Assembly: GCF_001183605.1 (NCBI RefSeq)
Contig: NZ_LFXJ01000010.1
Coordinates: forward strand, 793,167-857,166
Length of the DNA stretch: 64,000 bases
Origin: Lysinibacillus xylanilyticus
Lineage (GTDB): Bacteria > Bacillota > Bacilli > Bacillales_A > Planococcaceae
Reading direction: 5' to 3'
The first letter of the stretch is position 1. Every line of letters begins with the position of its first letter. This document shows positions 8,787 to 17,690 of this stretch, one piece after another. The position numbers and the translations under genes were made by a program. The notes below the pieces were generated by a model, which was given only the letters and a program-made list of their open reading frames with translations, did not search any database and had not been told where the DNA came from.

Positions 8787-9518
8787 TTGGAGACAGCATT
8801 TTCTTTACAAGACTTATTGACAACAATTCGAAAACATTGGTTCCTTGTTCTATGCTGTACAGTTATTGCAAGTGCAGCAGCTGCAATAACTAGCTACTAT
8901 TTATTAACACCAATCTATCCAGCGGAAACGCAAATATTAGTAAATCAAAAAAGTAGTTCTAATATCGAACAATATCAATGGGCCCAAAATAACGAAACAG
9001 ATTTACGATTAATAAATACGTATAATGTCATCATTAAAAGCCCTGTAATATTATCGAAAGTCATAGAAAAACTTGAGTTAGATAAAACATTAGAAAGTTT
9101 AGCGGGACAAATTACAGTATCTAGTGCAAATAACTCACAAGTTGTAAATATTGTAGTTATGGACAAACAAGCATCTCAGGCCGTGAAAATTTCGAATACG
9201 TTGGCAGATGTCTTTAAAAAGGAAATTCCTATATTAATGAATGTTGATAATATAGAAATTCTATCAGTAGCTAAACTAATAGATAATCCTAAACCGGTAA
9301 AACCAAATAAGCTACTAAATATTATCGGTGGAACTGTTGGTGGTTTAATGGTGGGAATCATTTTAGCTTTTTTACTAGAGTTTTTGGATACAAGGTTTAA
9401 ATCGGAGCATGAAATAGAAGGAATATTGAATTTATCAATTATTGGTTTGGTTGGGGCGATCGCTCTGGAAAAAGAAACGAATAAACCCATGAAATCACGT
9501 AGAGTGAGGAGGAACTAA
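8787..9518 (+). CDS. Polysaccharide chain-length / kinase-activator protein, CpsC/CapA family
   Basis: Wzz-type membrane protein that regulates polymer length and activates the cognate CpsD tyrosine kinase. It has 243 residues with two membrane helices (about 19-40 and 178-199) flanking an extracytoplasmic domain, and the proline-rich PKPVKPNKLLN motif before helix 2. Starts with TTG at 8787 behind AAGGGGTGA. The following gene is the kinase, 11 bp on, the usual Gram-positive split arrangement. The cytoplasmic tail after helix 2 would contact the kinase. Confidence 0.92.
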   Translation: METAFSLQDLLTTIRKHWFLVLCCTVIASAAAAITSYYLLTPIYPAETQILVNQKSSSNIEQYQWAQNNETDLRLINTYNVIIKSPVILSKVIEKLELDKTLESLAGQITVSSANNSQVVNIVVMDKQASQAVKISNTLADVFKKEIPILMNVDNIEILSVAKLIDNPKPVKPNKLLNIIGGTVGGLMVGIILAFLLEFLDTRFKSEHEIEGILNLSIIGLVGAIALEKETNKPMKSRRVRRN

Positions 9519-9529
9519 CCATATTTGGT

Positions 9530-10207
9530 TTGAAAAAAAGAAAAAAAATAAAAACTTCTATAATGGCACGTAAACTAGTGACAGATTCAAAATCAATCAT
9601 ATCTGAACAATTCCGAACGATACGTACAAATATTCGATTTTCTTTGCCAGATCAAGAAATAAAATCACTACTCGTTACTTCATCTATACCAGGGGAAGGT
9701 AAGTCCACAAATGCTGCAAATCTCGGTGTTGTTTTTGCTCAAGAAGGTAAAAGAGTTATTATCATAGATGCCGATATGCGTAAACCAACTTTACACCATA
9801 CGTTTAGTACTATAAATACCGATGGATTATCAGATGTGTTAACAAGGCAGAAGATTTACTTGAATGTTATTCAAAAAACATCAGTGGAAGAGTTAAGTAT
9901 TATCCCAAGCGGACCACTTCCACCAAATCCGGTTGACCTACTATCATCGAAGACGATGGAAATACTTATGCAGGATTTAAGGAAGGATTATGACATTATT
10001 ATTATAGATGCACCTCCGTTATTATCAGTATCAGATTCGCAAATTTTGTCTAATAAATGTGATGGTACTATATTGGTTGTGAATATGGATTTAGTAAAAA
10101 AAGTAGATGTTTTAAAAGCAAAGGCTACACTTGTTTCTTCAAAAGCTCAAATTTTGGGTGTTGTACTGAATAATGTTAAAACGCCTAAGAACCATTATTA
10201 TTATTGA
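9530..10207 (+). CDS. Tyrosine-protein kinase, CpsD/CapB family (start uncertain)
   Basis: BY-kinase that autophosphorylates on a C-terminal tyrosine cluster and controls polymer export. Walker A SIPGEGKST near 50, Walker A' IIIDADMRKP near 80, Walker B IIIIDAPP near 155, and the C-terminal NHYYY cluster are all present. The first standard codon is TTG 9530, 17 bp after the GAGGAGG site (9506-9512), which is too far. The best-spaced codon (8 bp) is ATA 9521, in frame, giving IFGLKKRKK; homologues typically begin MFGLKK-like. So the original ATG may have mutated to ATA, and expression may be weak. A downstream ATG at 9563 is also possible. Confidence 0.88.
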   Translation: MKKRKKIKTSIMARKLVTDSKSIISEQFRTIRTNIRFSLPDQEIKSLLVTSSIPGEGKSTNAANLGVVFAQEGKRVIIIDADMRKPTLHHTFSTINTDGLSDVLTRQKIYLNVIQKTSVEELSIIPSGPLPPNPVDLLSSKTMEILMQDLRKDYDIIIIDAPPLLSVSDSQILSNKCDGTILVVNMDLVKKVDVLKAKATLVSSKAQILGVVLNNVKTPKNHYYY

Positions 10208-10299
10208 TCATATCGTTCATAGAAAGAAGGCGTTGATGCTGAAATAGAGGACTTTTATGCATTAACAACTTATTCAATCATACGAAATGAGGTCATACT

Positions 10300-11604
10300 T
10301 TGAGTAAGCAATTTTTGCGTACGAACATTCTAAATTATGACTTAACTAATATTGATTGGTCATTTTATACAAAAAATGTAGAAGAAATCCACCGATATTT
10401 AGAACTGGCAGAGGATGTTCCGACTGGTTGGCTTCATGCACCCCTTGAAGCTTACGATGCATTATTTGTTCATATTGAAAAGACAGCGCATGAAATTCGT
10501 AGTTTTGCAGATGTACTTATTGTCATTGGAGTGGGTGGTTCTTTTCTAGGTGCCCGTGCTGTGCAAGATGCCTTAACACCTTATTTTGGTGCACATCATG
10601 ATGGAATTGAAGTAATATATGTAGGTCAAAATATGAGTGGAGCTTATATTAAGCAATTACTGGATAACATTGAGAATAAGAGTGTATACGTGAATGTTGT
10701 GTCAAAATCTGGCGGAACTATGGAACCAGCACTGGCCTTTCGAGTTTTACGTCAGTATATGGAATTACATTATGGAGAAAAAGCCGCTGAACGTATTATC
10801 GTCACGACAGACGCCGAAAGAGGACTATTAAAGAAAATAGCTGATTCCTCGGGTTATAGACAATTTGTTATACCTTCAAACATAGGAGGCCGTTTTTCGG
10901 TATTAACTGCTGCGGGTCTTTTGCCTATGGCAGTTGCAGGGGTTGATATTTATAACTTAATGTCTGGGGCGAAGGTAGCGGCATTAGAGTTAAAAGAATC
11001 AAGACTTGAGTATAATGAGGCGTACCGATATGCGGTGTTACGTCATGCATTATATGAACAGGGATACAAAATAGAATTGCTTGCTTCATTTGAACCGGCC
11101 TTAAATAAGTTTCATGAATGGTGGAAGCAACTGTTTGGTGAGAGTGAAGGTAAAGACAGAAAAGGTCTTTATCCCTCTCCAGTAAATTTTCCAACAGATT
11201 TGCATGCAATTGGCCAATTTATACAGGAGGGTAGCCCGATTTTGTTTGAAACATTACTTCACTTTCATGAAATTGGGGATGATTTGGCAGTACCCTATGA
11301 TGCACGCAATGAGGATGGACTAAATTATTTAACGAATCGAACATTTAATGAAATAAACGCCATTTCTAAAGAAGGCACAGCACGAGCTCATTCGGAAGGC
11401 AATGTCCCAGTTATACAGCTGGAATTGCCAAAGCTAGATGCTTATCATATTGGCTTTCTAATTTATTTTTTTATGAAGGCATGTGCAATGAGTGCATATT
11501 TACTAGGTGTCAACCCATTTGATCAGCCAGGTGTAGAAACATATAAGCTTAAAATGATGGAACTTTTACAAGAACATAAAGCACCAAAATATAGTGAGTT
11601 TTAG
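10300..11604 (+). CDS. pgi: Glucose-6-phosphate isomerase
   Basis: Interconverts glucose-6-phosphate and fructose-6-phosphate in glycolysis and supplies both to sugar-nucleotide pathways. 434 residues, slightly shorter than the ~450 of B. subtilis Pgi. Family motifs seen: VIGVGGSFLGARA near 84, VVSKSGGTMEPALAF near 138, GGRFSVLTAAGLLPMAV near 197, FPTDLHAIGQF near 298, and the C-terminal [12 protein letters not shown]. Starts TTG 10300 after AATGAGGT. It is intact, unlike the remnant at 6 kb. Its position inside the locus, after the kinase, suggests co-option as a precursor enzyme, but it may be the cell's only pgi. Confidence 0.95.
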   Translation: MSKQFLRTNILNYDLTNIDWSFYTKNVEEIHRYLELAEDVPTGWLHAPLEAYDALFVHIEKTAHEIRSFADVLIVIGVGGSFLGARAVQDALTPYFGAHHDGIEVIYVGQNMSGAYIKQLLDNIENKSVYVNVVSKSGGTMEPALAFRVLRQYMELHYGEKAAERIIVTTDAERGLLKKIADSSGYRQFVIPSNIGGRFSVLTAAGLLPMAVAGVDIYNLMSGAKVAALELKESRLEYNEAYRYAVLRHALYEQGYKIELLASFEPALNKFHEWWKQLFGESEGKDRKGLYPSPVNFPTDLHAIGQFIQEGSPILFETLLHFHEIGDDLAVPYDARNEDGLNYLTNRTFNEINAISKEGTARAHSEGNVPVIQLELPKLDAYHIGFLIYFFMKACAMSAYLLGVNPFDQPGVETYKLKMMELLQEHKAPKYSEF

Positions 11605-11641
11605 ATTTATATTAAAATATACAAAACTTCTCATTGTGAAG

Positions 11642-11680
11642 ATGCCCTAAAAGTATTTTATGACTTTTAGGGCATTTTTA
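11642..11680 (+). terminator. Intrinsic terminator of pgi
   Basis: Perfect 13-bp stem ATGCCCTAAAAGT (11642-11654) with ACTTTTAGGGCAT (11663-11675), followed by TTTTA. Confidence 0.9.
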
Positions 11681-12014
11681 AAAGTAAGAGAAATATTTTT
11701 TCTGGTCCCTAACTTTATTTAGAAGATACTTATTATGAACTTCAGTTGTAATTAAGGGTTTTGTAAAAAATACATTCTTGTCTGAAAGTATTTTAAAAAG
11801 TTAATAATTTCACTATTGATATCCGATAGTATTCTTTTACAGATTTACACATTAATTTATAGGTGACTGTGATTGGATATTTATCCTCTTTTTATTAGAG
11901 TATTAATTTGTGATTTTTCTCATATTTCTCGGTGGAATATAGAAATTGTACGAGCATATATATTCAATTAAAACTATATGTGTTATCGAATAAAATGAAA
12001 TGACCAATGTTTTA
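11681..12014 (+). other. AT-rich spacer before the glycosyltransferase genes
   Basis: No gene seen. Probably holds the promoter of the large transferase operon that starts at 12128; I cannot assign hexamers with confidence. Confidence 0.4.
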
Positions 12015-12090
12015 TAGTGAGACACGGGATTGAGCTTGCAAGGGATGCAGCTCCCCGGAAAGTGCTCAACTGGTACAGAAATTAAATAGG
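12015..12090 (+). repeat. Degenerate foldback repeat, copy H
   Basis: AGTGAGACACGGGATTGAGC then AGCTCCCCGGAAAGTGCTCA and ACTGGTACAGAAATTAAA follow the order of the two ends of the repeat family (GACTCCTTGGGGATTAGC; CGCCCCCAGGAAAGCGCTCA; GTCGGAACGGAAATCAAC). The central hairpin is deleted. It lies just upstream of the transferase operon. Confidence 0.6.
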
Positions 12091-12127
12091 ATCAATGAGT
12101 CATGCGAACTAAAAGTGGGGTGATTTT

Positions 12128-13366
12128 TTGGAGAATAAGAAAAATATATTATTTTTGTGCCAGTATTTTTATCCGGAATATATTTCGTCGGCTACACTCC
12201 CTTTTAACACTGCAGTGGCTCTTAGTAAGGCTGGTTTTACTGTCAGCGCATTGTCTGGGTATCCGAAAGAGTACAACTTAACAAATAATGTCCCGTTGCA
12301 AGAAACCTATGAAAATATTGAGATAAGTAGACTAAAGTATATCCAACTTAAACGTAGTAATTTCATCGGACGATTAATTAATTATTTTTCTTTTACATTT
12401 TCTGTAGCCTTACGTTTTAGACAATTGAGAAAGTATGAAGCAATAATCGTTTACTCAAATCCACCAATATTACCGTTAATAGCAGCTTTGGCTAATAAGT
12501 TTTTTTACACAAAAGTAGTGTTTGTAAGCTACGATGTATACCCAGAAATAGCTTACTTTACAAAAACTATTTCCGAAGATAGTGTAATTAGCAAATTGAT
12601 GAAAAGAGTTAATAAATGTATTTTTAAACATGTTAATACAGTTGTTGCTTTATCGAATGAAATGAAAGACTATCTACTAAAACATAGAATGGCATTAAAA
12701 AAACACCAAATTGAAGTAATCCCTAATTGGTGTGAGGATAAAGCAATCTCTAATGCCACTAAAGCATATGAAAATAAACTTTTAGAATCCATAAAAACGG
12801 ATGAAAATCTTGTCGTATCTTATTTTGGCAATATGGGAATATGTCAAGATTTGGATCCGATATTGGAGGCAATCCGCCAATTAAAAGATGATAAGAACGT
12901 TCAATTTCTTTTTGCAGGACATGGAAATAAAATGGATAAATTAAAAGGGATTATAGAAACGGAGAAATTGAATCACGCACGTGTTTTTGATTTTTTACAT
13001 GGACATGATTTTCAAAAGGCACTTAGTATCAGCGATTGTTTCATTGTAAGTTTAGCGGATGGATTGACTGGCCTAGCTGTACCAAGTAAAACCTACAGTT
13101 ATTTGATGGCCGGTAAACCGGTAATCGCTATTATAGGAGCGAATTCTGATATAGCTAGAGATTTAATAAATCATAATGCAGGATACGCTATGCAAGCAAA
13201 GGATAGCTCCAAACTAGTAATTTTTATTAAAGAACTCCTTGATGATAGGGAGAAGCGTGAATATATGGGAGAGAATTGTAGGAAGTTATATTTTGAGAAA
13301 TACACGATGGAAAAATGTACTCGGAAATATGTGAATCTTATGCATAAATTACTGGGGGAACAATAA
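12128..13366 (+). CDS. Glycosyltransferase family 4 (WbuB/WcaI-like)
   Basis: Cytoplasmic GT-B transferase, 412 residues. The N-terminus (FLCQYFYPEYISSATLPFNTA) has the form common to WbuB/WcaI enzymes, and the C-terminal donor domain has VSYFGNMGICQDLDPILEAI, FLFAGHG, and GLAVPSKTYSYLMAGKPVIAI. TTG start behind GGGGTGA. It directly precedes the UDP-FucNAc genes, and in E. coli WbuB acts with the equivalent fnlABC genes, so transfer of L-FucNAc is a reasonable but untested assignment. First gene of an apparent operon running to the polymerase. Confidence 0.85.
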   Translation: MENKKNILFLCQYFYPEYISSATLPFNTAVALSKAGFTVSALSGYPKEYNLTNNVPLQETYENIEISRLKYIQLKRSNFIGRLINYFSFTFSVALRFRQLRKYEAIIVYSNPPILPLIAALANKFFYTKVVFVSYDVYPEIAYFTKTISEDSVISKLMKRVNKCIFKHVNTVVALSNEMKDYLLKHRMALKKHQIEVIPNWCEDKAISNATKAYENKLLESIKTDENLVVSYFGNMGICQDLDPILEAIRQLKDDKNVQFLFAGHGNKMDKLKGIIETEKLNHARVFDFLHGHDFQKALSISDCFIVSLADGLTGLAVPSKTYSYLMAGKPVIAIIGANSDIARDLINHNAGYAMQAKDSSKLVIFIKELLDDREKREYMGENCRKLYFEKYTMEKCTRKYVNLMHKLLGEQ

Positions 13367-13367
13367 T

Positions 13368-14426
13368 ATGTTTAAAGACAAAATATTATTAATAACTGGT
13401 GGTACAGGTTCATTTGGCAATGCAGTCATGAAGAGATTTTTAAACACGGATATTAAAGAAATTCGTATTTTTTCAAGAGACGAGAAAAAACAAGATGATA
13501 TGCGGAAAGTTTATAAAAATGAAAAATTGAAATTTTATATAGGCGATGTAAGGGATTTATCGAGTTTGAAAAATGCTATGCACGGTGTAGATTACATTTT
13601 CCACGCTGCTGCGCTAAAACAAGTTCCATCTTGTGAGTTCTTTCCATTAGAAGCAGTGAAAACTAATGTAATTGGAACAGATAATGTTCTGACTGTGGCA
13701 ATTGAAAGTGGTGTAAAAAAGGTAATTTGTTTGTCGACAGATAAAGCAGCTTATCCGATTAATGCAATGGGCATATCAAAAGCAATGATGGAAAAGGTGA
13801 TTATTGCAAAAGCAAAAACAGTTGATCCAAAACGAACATTAATATGTGGTACTCGCTATGGAAATGTGATGGCTTCACGCGGTTCTGTTATTCCATTATT
13901 TATTGACCAAATTAAAAATGGCCAAGCACTAACAATTACAGATCCAAAGATGACTAGATTTCTAATGAGTCTTGAAGAAGCAGTTGAATTAGTATTATTT
14001 GCATTTGAACATGCGGAGGCAGGAGATATTATGGTGCAGAAATCGCCTGCATCAACTGTATGGGATTTAGCACATGCCATCAGGGAGTTGTTCAATGCGG
14101 ATAATAACATAGATATTATTGGTACTCGTCATGGTGAAAAACTATATGAAACTTTGCTTACTAGAGAGGAAAATGTGGTTGCTCAAGATTTAGGAGAGTT
14201 TTACCGTGTGCCTTCTGATAAAAGGGATTTAAATTACGAAAAATACTTCGTAGAGGGTGATCGAAAATTATCCATACAAGAGGAGTACAATTCTCACAAC
14301 ACAGAAATGCTAAATATTCAGCAAATAAAAGAAAAGTTATTAAAGCTTGATTATATTCAAGAAGAATTGAAAGGTTGGGCCTATGATGAAAATACTAGTG
14401 ACCGGTTCAAAGGGGTTTATCGGTAA
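13368..14426 (+). CDS. UDP-GlcNAc 4,6-dehydratase/5-epimerase (CapE/FnlA type)
   Basis: Soluble SDR enzyme, 352 residues, catalysing the first step from UDP-GlcNAc toward UDP-N-acetyl-L-fucosamine. Rossmann motif ITGGTGSFGNAV near 9-20; active-site region LSTDKAAYPINAMGISKAMM near 122-141; TRYGNVMASRGSVIPLF near 161. It lacks the N-terminal membrane region of CapD/PglF-type dehydratases, which supports the CapE class. One base after the transferase stop; the next gene overlaps its end by 44 bp. Third and second steps follow in order. Confidence 0.92.
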   Translation: MFKDKILLITGGTGSFGNAVMKRFLNTDIKEIRIFSRDEKKQDDMRKVYKNEKLKFYIGDVRDLSSLKNAMHGVDYIFHAAALKQVPSCEFFPLEAVKTNVIGTDNVLTVAIESGVKKVICLSTDKAAYPINAMGISKAMMEKVIIAKAKTVDPKRTLICGTRYGNVMASRGSVIPLFIDQIKNGQALTITDPKMTRFLMSLEEAVELVLFAFEHAEAGDIMVQKSPASTVWDLAHAIRELFNADNNIDIIGTRHGEKLYETLLTREENVVAQDLGEFYRVPSDKRDLNYEKYFVEGDRKLSIQEEYNSHNTEMLNIQQIKEKLLKLDYIQEELKGWAYDENTSDRFKGVYR

Positions 14427-15495
14427 GAATCTCATAGCAAAGCTTAAAAGCCAAAATTATATCGAAGTTTTAGAATATAGTAGAGAAACAAACAAAGACT
14501 TGTTAGATGAATATTGTAAGGAAGCGGATTTCATTTTCCATCTTGCAGGAGTAAATCGGCCGAAAGATCAGTCTGATTTCATGGATGTGAACTATGGCTT
14601 CACCTCTATTCTTCTAGATACATTAAAGAAGTACCAAAATACTTGCCCTGTTATGCTAGCATCATCTACTCAAGCAGAACAAAATAATCCTTATGGCATT
14701 AGTAAAAAAGCTGGGGAGGATTTGCTTTTCGAATACAGTAAAAAAACAGGTGCGAAAGTTTTAGTCTATCGTTTGCCCAACGTATTTGGTAAATGGAGTA
14801 GGCCGAATTACAACAGTGTTGTAGCAACATTTTGTCATAATATTGCACATGATTTACCTATAAAAGTAAGTGATCCTAGCCTTGAAATGAAGCTAGTTTA
14901 CATTGATGATGTTGTGGAAGAATTGCTTGAAGCCTTGAGTGGGAATGAGAACTCAATCCAAGGCTATTGCCAAATTCCTGTTGTCCATAAGACGACGCTA
15001 GGAGAAATTGTAGAATTGATTTATTCCTTCAAAAAAAGTAGAGAAGAACGCTCTATTCCTAATATGTCCCACACGTTTACCAAAAAATTATACAGTACAT
15101 TTTTAAGTTTCCTAAGTGAAAATCAATTTAGCTATGATCTTAAGATGAATGTAGATTTAAGAGGGTCATTTACGGAATTTATTAAGACGCCTGATAGAGG
15201 CCAAATATCTGTAAATATTTCGAAACCAGGTATAACAAAAGGTAACCACTGGCATCATTCAAAAAATGAAAAATTTTTAGTTGTAAGTGGTCAAGGTGTG
15301 ATTCGATTTAGAAATTTTAATTCGAATGAAGTAGTGGAGTACTTTGTCAGTGGCGATAAATTGGAAGTGGTTGATATTCCAGTAGGTTATACACACAGCA
15401 TTGAAAATTTAGGCAACGCAGATATGGTAACAATCATGTGGGTGAATGAAATATTTGATCCTGAGAAACCAGATACAATCTATTTGGAGGTATAA
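14383..15495 (+). CDS. UDP-deoxytalose 4-reductase with cupin domain (CapF/FnlB type)
   Basis: 370-residue bifunctional protein of the UDP-L-FucNAc pathway. N-terminal SDR domain (ILVTGSKGFIGKNL, FIFHLAGVNRP, and an NPYGISKKAGEDLL active-site region); C-terminal cupin (GNHWHHSKNEKFLVVSGQG, about residues 286-304) with metal-ligand histidines. That two-domain layout is diagnostic of CapF. ATG at 14383 (or the adjacent 14386) overlaps the previous gene, implying translational coupling. Confidence 0.92.
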   Translation: MMKILVTGSKGFIGKNLIAKLKSQNYIEVLEYSRETNKDLLDEYCKEADFIFHLAGVNRPKDQSDFMDVNYGFTSILLDTLKKYQNTCPVMLASSTQAEQNNPYGISKKAGEDLLFEYSKKTGAKVLVYRLPNVFGKWSRPNYNSVVATFCHNIAHDLPIKVSDPSLEMKLVYIDDVVEELLEALSGNENSIQGYCQIPVVHKTTLGEIVELIYSFKKSREERSIPNMSHTFTKKLYSTFLSFLSENQFSYDLKMNVDLRGSFTEFIKTPDRGQISVNISKPGITKGNHWHHSKNEKFLVVSGQGVIRFRNFNSNEVVEYFVSGDKLEVVDIPVGYTHSIENLGNADMVTIMWVNEIFDPEKPDTIYLEV

Positions 15496-15496
15496 G

Positions 15497-16633
15497 GTGA
15501 AGAAGCTAAAAGTAATGACTGTTGTTGGTACTCGTCCAGAAATTATTAGACTATCTGCTGTCATAAATAAATTAGAAGAATCAAATGTTATCGAACATGT
15601 ATTAGTCCATACTGGACAAAATTATGATTATGAGTTAAATGAAGTGTTTTTTAGAGAGTTCAATTTAAAGACACCAGATTATTTTTTAAATGCAGCAACT
15701 GGAACTGCTATTGAAACAATAGGAAATATTCTTATCAAGATTGATCCGGTACTAGAGGAAGTCCAACCAGATGCACTATTAGTATTAGGAGATACAAACA
15801 GCTGTTTATGTGCAATTGCAGCAAGGAAAAGACATATTCCTATATTTCATATGGAAGCGGGTAATAGATGCTTCGATCAAAGAGTACCGGAAGAAACAAA
15901 TAGAAAAATTGTTGATCATATTTCAGATATAAACTTAACTTATAGTGACATTGCAAGAGAATATTTATTAAGGGAAGGGCTACCTGCAGATCGAATTATT
16001 AAGACGGGGAGTCCAATGTTAGAAGTACTCAATTCAAGAAGAGCGGATATAGAAAGATCAGATGTAGTAGCAAGATTAAATCTTAAAGAAGCAGATTTTT
16101 TCATAGTATCGGCACACCGTGAGGAAAATATTAATTCAGAAACAAACTTTTTAGATTTAGTAGAAAGCTTAAATGCTATTGCAGAGATATATCAGATACC
16201 TGTCATAGTCAGTACACACCCTAGAACTTTACAGATGATTCTTGCGAAGGGGATAGAGTTTAATCCTTTAGTAAATATAATAAAGCCTTTGGGATTTAAT
16301 GACTATGTAAAACTTCAAATAGAAGCAAAGGCCGTATTAAGTGATAGTGGAACAATAAGTGAGGAATCTTCCATTCTTGGATTTAGAGCGCTTAATATTA
16401 GACAGGCACATGAAAGACCGGAAGCGATGGAAGAAGCTGCGGTCATGATGGTAGGGCTGAAGAAAGAGAGAATTTTACAAGGATTAGAGATTTTAAAGAC
16501 ACAAGAAAATTACGGTTTAAAAAGAGTTGTAGATTATAGTATGCCAAATGTGTCAGATAAAGTGCTTAGAATTATTTTGTCGTATACGGATTATGTAAAT
16601 CGTGTGGTTTATGGAGAGAATCAAAATGACTAA
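15497..16633 (+). CDS. UDP-N-acetylglucosamine 2-epimerase-type enzyme (CapG/FnlC)
   Basis: Completes UDP-L-FucNAc synthesis by 2-epimerisation. 378 residues from GTG 15497, chosen because GGAGG (15486-15490) is 6 bp upstream; an ATG further upstream (15446) lies inside capF and adds a non-family extension. Motifs: VVGTRPEIIRLSAV, GDTNSCLCAIAARK, HMEAGNRCFDQRVPEETNRK, and SDSGTISEESSILG near the nucleotide site. With the two preceding genes it forms the complete CapE-F-G (FnlA-B-C) set, in pathway order. Confidence 0.92.
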   Translation: MKKLKVMTVVGTRPEIIRLSAVINKLEESNVIEHVLVHTGQNYDYELNEVFFREFNLKTPDYFLNAATGTAIETIGNILIKIDPVLEEVQPDALLVLGDTNSCLCAIAARKRHIPIFHMEAGNRCFDQRVPEETNRKIVDHISDINLTYSDIAREYLLREGLPADRIIKTGSPMLEVLNSRRADIERSDVVARLNLKEADFFIVSAHREENINSETNFLDLVESLNAIAEIYQIPVIVSTHPRTLQMILAKGIEFNPLVNIIKPLGFNDYVKLQIEAKAVLSDSGTISEESSILGFRALNIRQAHERPEAMEEAAVMMVGLKKERILQGLEILKTQENYGLKRVVDYSMPNVSDKVLRIILSYTDYVNRVVYGENQND

Positions 16634-17690
16634 TCTTAAAAATGGATTAGACATATTATTAATTTCTCCCTTACCTTCACCGGCAGGCGGTATAGCAACC
16701 TGGACTGAGATGTATTTAAAAAGTGAACTCATAAAAAAACAAGATGTAAAAGTTATTAATACAGCTGTTAGAGGAGATAGAATTTATAGTTTCAATAATA
16801 GGAAGATTACGGAAGAAATAATGAGGAATATTTCGATTTATATTAACCTAATTAAAACTTTGAAAAAAAATAAGTTTGATGTTGCTCATTTAAACACTTC
16901 TTGTTCTACAACTGGTATGATCAGAGATTTATTGTGTGCGAAGAAGATTAAAAAAAATGGTTATAAGTTGATATTACAATGTCACTGTAATATCCCAAGT
17001 ATGTTGAATAATAAATTTTCAACTTGGATTTTTAAAGAGCTTATCAAGCATACTGATACTATTATTGTTTTAAACTCCGATTCAAATCAGTATGTTAACA
17101 AAATATTAAAAAGAGAAAGTTTTATAGTTTCAAATTTTATTGACTATAAGGATATAAATTACTCAAGCATAAAGTATATATCTGAGGAAATAAAAACAAT
17201 AATTTTTGTAGGTCATGTGAATCAATCGAAGGGGTGTAATGAAATTCTTGAGGTATCTCAATTTTTCCCTAATATAAACTTTCGTTTAATTGGAAATATA
17301 AGTTCGTATTATAAAAATATAGATATACCTGAAAATGTGAAATTAATAGGGGAAGTTTCTAAAGATAACGTATTAATAGAAATGAAAAATGCAGATGTAT
17401 TACTTTTCCCATCTCACATGGAAGGTTTCCCCCTTGTTGTTTTAGAAGCTATGGCTTGCGGTTTACCGGTTATCGGTACACCAGTTGGTGCCATCCCTGA
17501 AATGATTGAAGAAAATGGTGGAGTTTTAATTGATGTCGGAGATGTACCTGCAATAATTAGTGCTGTTAATGAGATTCAAGATCCCTCGATTAGAAGTCAA
17601 ATATCTAAATGGAATCAAAATAAAATTAAATGCTGCTATTCAACGGAAGTTGTGATAAAAAAAATTTGTGATATATATGAGGAGTCATAA
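16626..17690 (+). CDS. Glycosyltransferase family 4
   Basis: GT-B transferase of 354 residues. ATG 16626 is chosen because GGAGAG is 6 bp upstream; it overlaps the previous stop by 8 bp. N-terminal ISPLPSPAGGIATWTEMY and the C-terminal donor-site signature PSHMEGFPLVVLEAMACGLP, followed by GTPVGAIPEMI, are typical. Donor and acceptor are unknown. From here to the formyltransferase the DNA is notably AT-rich compared with recA or mutS, consistent with acquired material. Confidence 0.9.
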   Translation: MTNLKNGLDILLISPLPSPAGGIATWTEMYLKSELIKKQDVKVINTAVRGDRIYSFNNRKITEEIMRNISIYINLIKTLKKNKFDVAHLNTSCSTTGMIRDLLCAKKIKKNGYKLILQCHCNIPSMLNNKFSTWIFKELIKHTDTIIVLNSDSNQYVNKILKRESFIVSNFIDYKDINYSSIKYISEEIKTIIFVGHVNQSKGCNEILEVSQFFPNINFRLIGNISSYYKNIDIPENVKLIGEVSKDNVLIEMKNADVLLFPSHMEGFPLVVLEAMACGLPVIGTPVGAIPEMIEENGGVLIDVGDVPAIISAVNEIQDPSIRSQISKWNQNKIKCCYSTEVVIKKICDIYEES

